A DNA stretch of 64,000 nt, from the NCBI RefSeq assembly GCF_003576645.1, contig NC_044919.1, forward strand, positions 21,457,686-21,521,685. The letters run 5' to 3'. Shown here piece after piece: positions 55,395 to 64,000 of the stretch. A program made the position numbers and the translations under genes. The notes beneath the pieces are model-generated. The model did no database searches. It was not told where the DNA came from and saw nothing but the letters and a program-made list of their open reading frames with translations. Source of the stretch: Ipomoea triloba. Its lineage: Eukaryota > Streptophyta > Magnoliopsida > Solanales > Convolvulaceae. Position 1 is the stretch's first letter. Every line of letters starts with the position of its first letter.

Positions 55395-56630
55395 TTTATA
55401 TTATAGCGTCTAATCATTACTTGAATGAGGTTCACGATATCTTCTGATCAAATATAGAAGATCACACTCTAAATTTGTATATTTGCTATAGAGTTAACAT
55501 TTAGGGAAACAAATTATACGATTTATGAAAATATTTATTTTGTACTAGATTAAAAGAAAAAACTATCAAAGTCAAAGACTAAATATGAAATTACCTCTTC
55601 TACATTAATTTATCTAAATGATTGTTATACATCTTTGTTTAGTTTCAAAATATGTCAAATAACTATAAATAATTTTGTAGTTTTTTCTGAATTTTTATTT
55701 TTATCAGATAGTAAAAAATATTTATTTTCTTGCATCATTTCATCAAGTAAGGCACTCCTCCTAACCTGGCATATGCCATGTCAGCTTCTATATTTCTAAA
55801 AATAATCTACTAATTTTCTCGTATAATTTCACCGAATAAGACATCCTCATGAGTTGACATATGCCACGTTAGCACCCTATATTTCTAAAACGAAAAAAAG
55901 AATTGAACACAAAAAATCATATACTTTTAATCTTTGTTAACCACACTAGGAAATTAATAACTATACTATAACACTACCTGGTCTCTAGTAAATTCATTTA
56001 TAAAACACAAAGAAATTAAAAACCCTTTTAACACAAAAAGTTTTATATTTTGTATTGACGTTAGGCGGTGAAAAATTATGCGGTGAAAATGTGAAATTGA
56101 CAAGTCTCTAGCACAACTCTTCATAGTATCAAGTGCCTTCCGAATTCTCAGGTAATGTTAGACTTTGGGGACGTGATATCTGGATATGAACCACACACAC
56201 CTTAAACGGCTTAAAGTGGAGACGAAGGAAGAAGACAAAACAAGGAAACCAACAAAAACTTACAGAGAAAAAAAAAGTGCAAAATTTCAGAAAATGAAAG
56301 ATAAGCTTAAAGGGGTACGTGGCAACCAACTGGTAGGATCCTTCGCTTCGCCACTGTCTTTAATACACATCTTATAGCTAGTCTGGGTAAACACTGTCCC
56401 CCTACCAAAACTTTTTTATTAAATTTTAACAGATTATTTTATTACAAATTTAATCTATTTGTAACAAAATTACTTTATTATATTTAACCTAACCACGCCA
56501 AATAATGCAAAACTTGAGATAAAAATTTTAATACAAGTTGTATTATTTAACAGATTAATACTTTTACCAATCATTTGTCATTCAAGTAAATCTCGACTTT
56601 AAATATTATGAATGGAACAAAAACACTTTG
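55395..56630. other. Intergenic DNA without recognised gene
   Basis: AT-rich. An imperfect direct duplication (about 55733-55890) contains GGCATATGCCATGTCAGC and GACATATGCCACGTTAGC. No ORF with family resemblance. Confidence 0.5.
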
Positions 56631-56752
56631 TAACATGGCGTTTGGTTGGGAGGAGGAAATTATGAGTTGAATTATTGGGAATAGGAAGGAAATAAGTGAT
56701 ATAAAGAATAAAATGCCATGTGTGCTAATAATAATAATTAAGGGCAAAAATG

Positions 56753-56753
<1 letters not shown>

Positions 56754-56787
<34 letters not shown>
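56754..56787. repeat. Poly(T) tract
   Basis: About 33 T in a row. ORFs across it are artefacts. Confidence 0.95.
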
Positions 56788-56792
<5 letters not shown>

Positions 56793-56829
56793 CCTTTCCA
56801 TGTTGAATTGCAATTCATATTGGGAGGTA

Positions 56830-57251
56830 CGGAAATTACGTTGGGCTTACTATAGCTTCTCAGTTGAGCTGTGGGGCTTAAGGGAGGGTCTACGGCTCTG
56901 CCTGAGAGAAAGGTTTGTCAATGTGTGGGTTGAAATGGACTCGGCGGCAGTAGTGTCCATCTTGAATGGGAGGCTTAGCCGGGAAGAAATGATTGGGTCT
57001 CTCATTAAGGATTGCTTGGACCTTGTGAAAAAGTTAAGCAGGTTTCGAGTTTCTCATCATATTGATAGAGAGGGGAACAAATGCATAGACTGGCTTGCAA
57101 ATTTTGGCTAGACAATGGATTGGGGTACTCTAACACTGCATAATGCTTCGATCGAGCTGAACGGTCTATCTAATGCTGGCGCTCATGGCACACCTTTTTT
57201 AAGAATTAGATAATGCTCTCCTATGAGGGCCTCTTATGTACCAAAAAAAAA
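56830..57251 (+). pseudogene. 5'-truncated LINE: RNase H end and poly(A)
   Basis: Plus strand: VELWGLREGLRLCLRERFVN, VWVEMDSAAVVSILNGRLS and RVSHHIDREGNKCIDWLANFG-stop, an RVT_3-type RNase H with the catalytic Glu (ELWGLREGL), Asp (EMDS) and the final Asp (IDWLA, usually AD.LA). A 3' UTR of about 130 bases ends in A10 at 57242-57251. TGGGAGGT at about 56821 and TGGGGAGGT at 57252 may be the target duplication. The RNase H part is unbroken. Confidence 0.8.
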
Positions 57252-57409
57252 ATGGGGAGGTGTGAATTACAATTCATTGAATTGAGGGAATTGTAATTCG
57301 TTTGAATTGCAATTCTCTCCAATCAAACACGATTGTTTCCACATTTTTTGAATTTCATTGTAATTGCATTATTACAATTCATGCCAATCAAACACCCCAT
57401 AATAGATCC

Positions 57410-57930
57410 CCTTGAATGTTGAATTCTAAAAAAGAAATATGGTGTATTACAAAGAGATTATTAATTTTATTGTTTGTAAATAAATGTTCAATTTTCTTGG
57501 TAGATTTATAATCACTATTTAATTTGAAAGTGTGTAATGACTAAACACTCATTCATTTATAATAATTTACAAATTACATAAAAAGAGATAAATCATACTA
57601 TCAAGTATAAGAATTATACTTTACAAACGTGATCACTTGTCCTATATGAATATGATAAGTATTGTATTCATTGCTTTTGTTCTCTAATTCATTGATAAAT
57701 AATGAATGTGGACTGTAATGCATTAAAATCATGTAAAATAATAAGAAATATTATATTTTGGTAGAAAAAATTTAATACGAGATAATATATTTTTCTAACA
57801 AACTATATAATAATTAGTTTATATATATATATAATGGTTATTCATTAAGTTTCAATTATGTATTTATTGACTTTATAGGTAGTTAAGTAAGAATTTATCA
57901 TAGTAAAGCAATTGGCCCGCTTCCCTGAAA
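57410..57930. other. AT-rich intergenic DNA upstream of the FLZ gene
   Basis: No element recognised. It may contain promoter sequence of the gene at 58070, but no TATA box can be assigned with confidence; TTGTATATACTTG at about 57954 is the nearest candidate. Confidence 0.45.
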
Positions 57931-58069
57931 AGCAGTACTTCTCCACTCTCTACTTGTATATACTTGTCCTAACCTCTTTTACCTTCCAAAACTAAAGTCT
58001 TCAATTCGCCCTCTCCTCAGTCAGCCGCCGCCGTCCACCGCCGTGAGGAGGTTGAGTAAAAGCAATGAG

Positions 58070-59597
58070 ATGGTGGGGCTCAGTGTAGTACTGGAAGGCC
58101 ACAAGGATAACGCCACCTCAAGTAGCAGTTCACAAGTAGTTAGCAAAGCTAGTAATATGATCATCAAACCTCCTTCACCTACCTCTTCCTCTCCCACCCC
58201 TGTTTCTCCTTTTTCCCGGAGACCCTCTCCGCCCGCCGCCTTTCTTCATTCCTGTTATCTCTGTAAGCGGAAACTCTTGCCTGGCAAAGACATCTACATG
58301 TACAAGTGAGCACTCTTCTACTTTTTTTTTTTTTTATAACTATTAGATATTCCAGAGCTATCTCCGTCTTTCTTAATCCACGGGAGTTGGTTCAAGAAAA
58401 AATGTTATTTATGAAAATCAAATCTGAGTTATCCTAAGAGTCTTTTCTACAAAGAAGTTCATTTATTACTTGAGTTACCCTTTGATTACGCTCTTCTCCT
58501 CTATATATATATACTTAGCTCTTCCTTTTAACACTTAGCTTTATTTATGTGAATCTTTTTGATTTGTCAAAAGGGTTTTAAAGTTAAATGACCAGATCAG
58601 ATGCCACTTCAAAGGAAAAGGCGAGATATATCAATTACCCGACAACATAAACAACGTTAATACAAGTTGGTTAGAATAAAATGGTTTCGATGTTTATCTC
58701 AAATGATAAGTTGACCACATAAACGCAATATTCATATTGTTGTTCATGCCAATTTCTTTGTATGATTATATGTGTGCGCGTGTATAAGTGATAAATGAGG
58801 ATTAATATGGGTGATATTTTTGTTTTTTTTTTCAATGTTATTTAAAAAAAATATATAATGATATTGTTATTAGGAGTTAATTCCAATTTTGTTCCGATCC
58901 ATTTTTAGTCTCTTTTGTTTTTTTAGAACAATTTCATTTGATTCTAGTATTATCGTGGTATGATTATTTTTAGTACTTTATTAACAGAATCATTTATATT
59001 AAGTAAACTACAAAGACATTTAAGTTTTTAATTATGATTTTTTTTTAAATAATAAAAATAAAAATATAACGGGTCGACCCACTATTTATTAAAAAAATTA
59101 AAATATCTTTGTATTTAACGACGTTTCAATGATTTTGCTGATTGAGAACAAAAAAAATGATTATACTATAATATTACTAGGACTAAATGAAGATGTTTTG
59201 AAATTTTTTTTTTATTAAAAGTGAATTGTTATTTATAAATCTAAGATAAAAAATAGAATTAAGTCAAGTATATTATTTTGTCTTTTATTTATATTGACTT
59301 CAAAATACACTATAATTTTTGGTTAACACAAGGTGTTACTTTAATTAATTTTATAATGATGATGGTAGGGGAGATAGAGGATTTTGCAGCGTGGAGTGCA
59401 GGTGCAGGCAAATAGGGATGGACGAAGAAGGGCAAGCGGCGGCTACGAAAGCGCCGTCATCAAAGAGAGATCACTGTTCATTGGCTGCCATGAAACCCCA
59501 ACGTCCAACGCCGTCACCGGCGGCGGCGGCTCCTCCTCCTCCTCCCAAGGCTCGCCGAGGAGCCACCGGAAACAGACCCAATGCCTTTGCATACTGA
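58070..59597 (+). CDS. FCS-like zinc finger (FLZ, DUF581) protein, two exons
   Basis: Exon 1 58070-58305 and exon 2 59369-59597 (donor AA|GTGAGC, acceptor GTAG|GGGAGA, split Lys codon) give a 154-residue protein. The start is the ATG at 58070 (MVGLSVVLEGHKD). A Ser/Pro-rich stretch (SPTSSSPTPVSPFSRRPSPP) is followed by the FLZ domain, residues about 62-96: FLHSCYLCKRKLLPGKDIYM, then YKGDRGFCSVECRCRQIGMD, with its C-x2-C and C-x3-C zinc ligands and the invariant FCS. The tail has Ala and Pro runs. FLZ proteins are plant-specific adaptors that bind SnRK1 kinase subunits in energy and stress signalling; that role is from the family. The intron (1063 bp) splits the domain where FLZ genes usually do. 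The 5' flank is pyrimidine-rich. It is the only intact host gene seen. Confidence 0.95.
58306..59368 (+). other. Intron of the FLZ gene
   Basis: GT...AG, AT-rich, 1063 bp. No nested transposon with clear ends is visible. T-rich before the acceptor. Confidence 0.85.
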
Positions 59598-59599
59598 AA

Positions 59600-60325
59600 A
59601 ATTAAATAATATATCCAAGAAAATAGTTTTTGCTATAATTTACGCTTCCGGTTTTACCCTTGCGGCTTGCGACATTTTGTAATGACAGTGGTGTCCTCGT
59701 GAAATATTTCTGTCTCTGCTTCCTTCAACTTTTGAGCCTGCCTCTGCGTTTGATTTGGCTGGACAGGATTGGCATTAGCTATTTGTTTATCCTTCCTCTG
59801 TCATTTTTTTTAAAAAAAAATTCTATTACCTACAAATATTTTAATTAATGTGTATTTTTCAGATTTTTAATTATTAATTAATTACACTCACTCTTCCATA
59901 ATTGTTATTAGATTTATTGTTGAAACATATGTCAAGAATTAAAATTGTAGTTTGAACTTTGAAGTCTAGGTTTCTGGTAGAAAGAACTTGTTTTATACTA
60001 AAATAAGAATATAGTTTGAAGAAATATATATATGTTTCTTCACTTTTGGCCATGAGGCCAGATAACTTCTTTGACTTTTAACTTCTATTGAAATGGTAAT
60101 GGAAAAATACAAAATTATTTACGGTATTTATTTTATAAGAAAAATTTTATAATATGTCGTCTTTCATTAAGATACATAAAGAGTAGAATATAATATTGCA
60201 AAATACAAAATACAGGCATGACATTTTGATCCCTACCATTGTAAACTTTTTTTCTTTTTAAGAATAGTGGATAATATTTGGGAAGTACAAAAAAATAAAA
60301 ATTGAAATCTAGTTTTATTAATTGT
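59600..60325. other. FLZ 3' flank and intergenic DNA
   Basis: AATTAAATAATATA at about 59602 could be a polyadenylation region of the FLZ gene. Otherwise AT-rich with no recognisable feature. Confidence 0.45.
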
Positions 60326-60331
60326 TGACAA

Positions 60332-60505
60332 TTTTTTTTTTAGTTTGAGTACTATTGACCCTGTTACATTTAATATCTGTCAATATATACTTTTTCAACT
60401 TACTGAAGTCCAAATAGTCAACATTGCCCCAGAGGCATGAATCCATAATCTCTAATTTGAAAGAGTCACTTCATACTGTTTGACGACAAGATCCTGGCTA
60501 ATTTT
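60332..60505 (-). repeat. SINE copy 2
   Basis: The minus strand reads TATGAAGTGACTCTTTC, GATTATGGATTCATGCC, then TTCAGTAAGTTGAAAAAGTA, parallel to the SINE at 33598-33765, and ends in an A run (T run at 60332-60340). The A and B boxes are degenerate. The shared body in two distant places supports a real dispersed family. Confidence 0.6.
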
Positions 60506-60599
60506 TTACAATTAATTTAACTAAATTTAGCCAATTGACTTTTTTGAATCGGGCATACACCGGATCTAGTTTGTAATGCCCTCAAGTTTGTATAAATGA

Positions 60600-61245
60600 T
60601 GACATTTTAAATTGAATTTTTTGGGTCAAACCACGAGGTGTCCTGAGCATGCCATAACTATAAGAGACACCTTTAAGCCCTTACTATCCTTAGGCTAATC
60701 CTTGTTTGCACCGAGTCGGCCCAATTAAGGGACAAAGTGCTGGCGGTTGTTATGCCATGGACACGACGAGTCCACCTTGTTAGGTGGACCCAGATCTATG
60801 TTCACAATTTTAGTACTCTATGTTCACAATTTTTGAACTCTATATTCATAATTTTTGAACTCTATATATTTACAATTACAAAACTCTATGTTAACAATTA
60901 CAGAACTCTATGTTCACAATTTCAGAACTCTATATTCACAATTTCATAACTATATATTCAATAGTATAACACAATTTTTGAATCTATATAATAAAATTGT
61001 GAATATAGAGTTCAAAAATTGTGAATAGTGATTAATGTATTATTTTTATATATTGAAATTTAAAATTGTGAACATAGAGTTTTTAAATTGTGAACACCGG
61101 GTCCATAGCATAATTTGCCAAGTGCTGGCCAGATTGGTTTTTTCATAGAAGAAGGGGTTCAAACTCCTGACCTCTCTTAATAAGGGACAAGACTGAATGA
61201 CTACTCACGCTAACCAAGTTGGTTTAAACTGAATTTGATTGATTT
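60600..61245. repeat. Unclassified GC-richer repeat, split by a foldback
   Basis: TGTCCTGAGCATGCCATAAC ... GTCGGCCCAATTAAGGGACA on the left and GAAGGGGTTCAAACTCCTGA ... GCTAACCAAGTTGG on the right become continuous when the element at 60745-61119 is removed. It holds a B-box-like GGTTCAAACTCC. Class unknown. Confidence 0.45.
60745..61119. mobile_element. Mutator-like foldback with CTATGTTCACAATTT units
   Basis: Left GGTTGTTATGCCATGGAC; complement of the right end GGCAAATTATGCTATGGAC. It is flanked by an exact 10-bp duplication AAGTGCTGGC (60735-60744, 61120-61129). The interior has about 10 units such as AACTCTATGTTCACAATTTT, with inverted copies on the right arm (AATTGTGAACATAGAGTTT). No ORF. 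Confidence 0.88.
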
Positions 61246-61331
61246 AAAATATTAAAAGATTAAATTTGATCACATTAATAGTTAAGAAATAAAAGTATGT
61301 TGCTACTGCAAACAAGAAACCCTAATAAAAT

Positions 61332-61385
61332 TTAAGAGAACTTTTTTTTTTTTTTTTTTTTTTNTTTTTTTTTTTTTTTTTTTTT
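61332..61385. repeat. Poly(T) tract with one ambiguous base
   Basis: About 54 T with an n at 61364; probably sequencing uncertainty in a homopolymer. Confidence 0.95.
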
Positions 61386-61597
61386 GTAATTGAAGTCAAG
61401 CTCACAAGTTGGATTAAATGTCAAAATCAAATAAAATAGAAAGATATTTAGTGATTTTGAGTTTCAAAGATGCTTTGGTAATTAGAATAATATTGGATTG
61501 ATATATTCCAAACTGATAAAAATTTTCAGTTTTGAGTATTTTTTTTTTGGGAAGTGCGAATACTTTCATTCCAATTCTTATGTTTTTTTATTAAAAA

Positions 61598-61868
61598 GGA
61601 ATAAGGTTGAAATTGACCGCTAAACGTAACCTGAAAGTATAATTAGGCCATTGAACAAAAAAAAGTACAATTATGTCATTGAACATTTCAAACATATTCA
61701 ATTTCACCTGATAACATGTTATTATGCATTTCATCAGGTTACTACTACTACTATAAGGTGAAATTGCATATATTTAGAGTATTCAGTGACCTAATTACAT
61801 TTTTTTTTGATTTAGTGACCTAATTGCACTTTCAGGTTACGGTCAGTGGTCAATTTAAACCTTATTCC
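61598..61868. mobile_element. Mutator-like foldback, family 1 copy 2
   Basis: 271 bp. Ends GGAATAAGGTTGAAATTGAC and the complement GTCAATTTAAACCTTATTCC. Exact 9-bp duplication TATTAAAAA (61589-61597, 61869-61877). Arms share CGTAACCTGAAAGT with the copy at 46242-46931 but the centre is shorter. Confidence 0.92.
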
Positions 61869-61879
61869 TATTAAAAATA

Positions 61880-62780
61880 TCCACAAACAAATACGGGTTG
61901 GGATATTTAAAAAAAAAAAAAAAACCGGGTTAGGAGAATCTATCATATCACTTCTCTTTCCTTGCACCCACTCATTAAATAACACATTGATGCACTGGTT
62001 TGCCCCACTGAATTTTGTGAACAAAAATATTTTTTTTTACTTGAAAAACTTTAATTATGGGTGGTTAAAAAAATTCCGTATGAAAGAAAAAGTAGAAGAA
62101 GAGGAAAAAGAAAACAACACTTATATCAAACCAACAAAATCAGTGAGGTTCAACTGTAAACCATTTGATTTCAGTAACAATTTAAAAAAAAAAATTACAA
62201 AAATCAACATTGACATTTTATAAATAAATGATAATTTTATTTTCACTATTTACAAAAATGTTATTGTTTTATGTTTATAGTAGTTGACATTCTAATTTAT
62301 ACTTTATTACTTTTGACAAAAATAAGTTGGATGCTAAACATAAAATCATTTACTACCAGCTACTCTAAAATACACACACTACTTATAGCATGCGCATTGT
62401 ACAACTATACTAATACCCAATGTAACAAGTAAAATAAGTAAATAATTAATATGATTTTTATATATCAAATTTAAATAGCATAAAATTTTATTTGTTAATT
62501 TAAAATATTATCAAAATGAGTATTTTCAACTTGTGATAAAAAGATAATAATAAAGAGGAGTATTATTGTAGAAGATTAAAATTGAAAATACACATTATGT
62601 CCTAATAATTTCATTTTAAAGTAAATGTAGACTTCTTAATGTGATTTTGATAATCGTTGATAAGTCCATAAAATGGTAGGAACAAGTGTAATAGTTAGAT
62701 TTTGATGATACTGAACAAATTAGAAAGTTTAGATCCCCAATTATTTTTAATTTTCTAGACTTAAGAATTTCTCATGTAAA
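61880..62780. other. AT-rich intergenic DNA
   Basis: No gene. The short open stretch near 61846-62223 is A-rich and not gene-like. Confidence 0.5.
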
Positions 62781-62784
62781 TCTA

Positions 62785-63560
62785 AAAGGTCAACTTTAGA
62801 AATGAACTTTACTAATCGAAAAGTAAATATGCCGGAAAAAGTAAATATAATTCGAAAAGTAACCTTAGGATAGTCAAACATTGGAAGGTTGTGAACAATA
62901 ACTCCCGAAAGGTTAATCTTCGAAAAGTCAGGATTCGGAAAGTTGAAGCTCGAGAAGTACTGAAGACTTGAAAGCTGAGGATTGAAGATTTGAAGAGTTG
63001 AAGTCCGGGAGGTTATATGGTTGAAAAGTGGAAGGGCCAACCTTGACCAGAAAGTAAAACTAACCGAATAGTTTTTTTTTGAAAATCACTAACCGAATAG
63101 TTAGTTACTTTCGAAAGGTAAAAATATTTACTTTCAGTAAGTCAAATCTGAAAGGTTGATGATGTATGACATGGAAAGTGATTCTAAGAAGTAAAAGTTA
63201 TCTTAATGGATTAACTAATCTAACATTTTGTAACCGAATAGTAATCAACCTCAAAAGTCAGAACATGCAATAAGAATGTTACAAAGGTTCAATGTGTCAT
63301 TGGTACACATTCCAAGGAGGATTCCCATAAATGGCCAATGCAAAAGGTGCAGTATAAAAAACAAGAAATCAGGAGCTAAAAGCAAAGTAACGGCTGAAAA
63401 TCTGACAAAAGTAACCAAAGACAATATCCACTGGTTATTGCACGATGGATAATATGCGATACGAATTTGTTTCCTTCCAATGGACATATTCAAATGGGTT
63501 TATAAATAACCCCATTCAAATCAGAATGTGGTGCTAGTCTTTTGATACGATAAAATATAT
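62785..63560 (+). repeat. Possible LTR with degenerate CGAAAAGT repeats
   Basis: 62805-63010 is a run of degenerate TTCGAAAAGTnA-type motifs. About 500 bp further on TTTATAAATAACCCC (63499-63513) looks like a TATA box, in a stretch with several ATTCAAAT motifs. This combination of U3-like repeats followed by a TATA box suggests an LTR on the plus strand, but no TG/CA ends, target duplication or partner LTR is in the window. Confidence 0.3.
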
Positions 63561-64000
63561 AAATGCATAAAAATAAGCTTATAAGCACGCTAGAATAGAC
63601 AAGTGATGGAAAACAAAGCAGAGATCAAGTTCAAGACTTTGGCAAAGTAATGAAGAACCTCAAACCAAGGTCTATATAGTTGGAGAAATTCGAATAATTT
63701 TGTGATTAACTTGTTGGGCGTCGGCCAGGTTAGCCGAGTTCAACCCCTGCCCGATTCGAGATGTGGAGGGATGTGATTAAATGATTAATGTATACTTACT
63801 TATCACCACTTGGTTTTAAGTTGGATATGACAATCAGATAGCCAAAAAACTCTATGGTTAAACGTGCTTCACTTACAATAGTCACAGGATTGGTGACCAC
63901 TGGGAAGTAAACATAGTGCAACGCTAAGATCCAATTGGTATTAAAGTCGAGGTCATGGCTTCGAATCAATGGTGAGGTGAGTTGCGACAGGTGCTGGGAG

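Larger units (their letters stand above)
56637..57402. mobile_element. Tourist/PIF-like MITE with LINE insertion
   Basis: The left end GGCGTTTGGTTGGGAGGA and the complement of the right end GGGGTGTTTGATTGGCATGA are inverted, AATTGCAATTC motifs are shared by both arms, and the flanks resemble the element at 33860-34460. A LINE 3' end interrupts it at about 56830-57251, and there is a T run at 56754-56787. Confidence 0.55.

Noticed and set aside
61846..62223. 125-codon ORF
   Set aside because: A-rich low-complexity translation with no recognisable domain; begins inside a foldback end.
62747..63040. 97-codon minus-strand ORF
   Set aside because: Results from the degenerate CGAAAAGT-type repeats (minus-strand TTTCG); no family resemblance.
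63716..63790. tRNA-like segment with GTTAGCCGAGTTCAACCCC
   Set aside because: No cloverleaf could be drawn and no family copy was found in the window.

Overview
This is nuclear DNA from a flowering plant. It is AT-rich, it contains plant-type LINEs (DUF4283 Gag, endonuclease/RT/RNase H), Ty1/copia elements primed from initiator-Met tRNA, hAT, PIF/Harbinger, Mutator-like and Helitron elements, and one intron-containing FCS-like zinc-finger (FLZ) gene, a plant-specific family. A eudicot is most likely. I suspect Convolvulaceae from general impression only and cannot prove it. Almost the whole window is transposon-derived; the only convincing intact host gene is at 58070-59597.

Layout. 1-2970: microsatellites, a decayed EF-hand fragment (about 219-355) and a foldback element sitting inside an ATA repeat. 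2975-16760: a nest of retroelements on the minus strand. An old LINE (LINE B, Gag part only) is split twice, once by a second LINE (LINE A, 3373-8530, 14-bp target-site duplication) and once by a nearly complete copia element on the plus strand (9611-16643, 391-bp LTRs with two differences, target duplication CTTCT). 16760-26440: AT-rich DNA with foldback elements, two copies of an hAT-like MITE, a long hairpin and a cluster of small hairpins. 26450-33220: an old copia element (copia B) interrupted by an hAT element (27135-29291) and a PIF/Harbinger element (30367-31924), both with recognisable target duplications. 33590-36250: a SINE copy, Tourist-like MITEs and a LINE 3' fragment. 36478-40588: a Helitron whose 5' end is amplified into a tandem array of roughly 240-bp units. 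41450-43585: a LINE fragment and foldbacks. 43840-45600: a copia Gag/protease fragment (minus). 45890-49300: hAT remnants and Mutator-like foldbacks with exact 9-bp target duplications. 49499-51379: a deleted LTR element containing an assembly gap. 51598-55386: a large hAT-like element that itself holds three other elements. 56630-57410: a MITE with a LINE 3' end inside it. 57900-59600: the FLZ gene. 59600-64000: a second SINE copy, further foldbacks and a possible LTR.

The most interesting structures are: (1) the Helitron with a tandemly amplified 5' terminus; (2) a group of short inverted-repeat elements, several with 9-10-bp target duplications, whose interiors are arrays of about 20-bp degenerate units that differ from element to element; (3) a copia element whose Gag start codon appears to lie in the 5' LTR and to be joined to Gag by an in-frame intron; and (4) a foldback whose centre is a GC-rich, gene-like fragment (Pack-MULE-like). 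All boundaries were read by eye.
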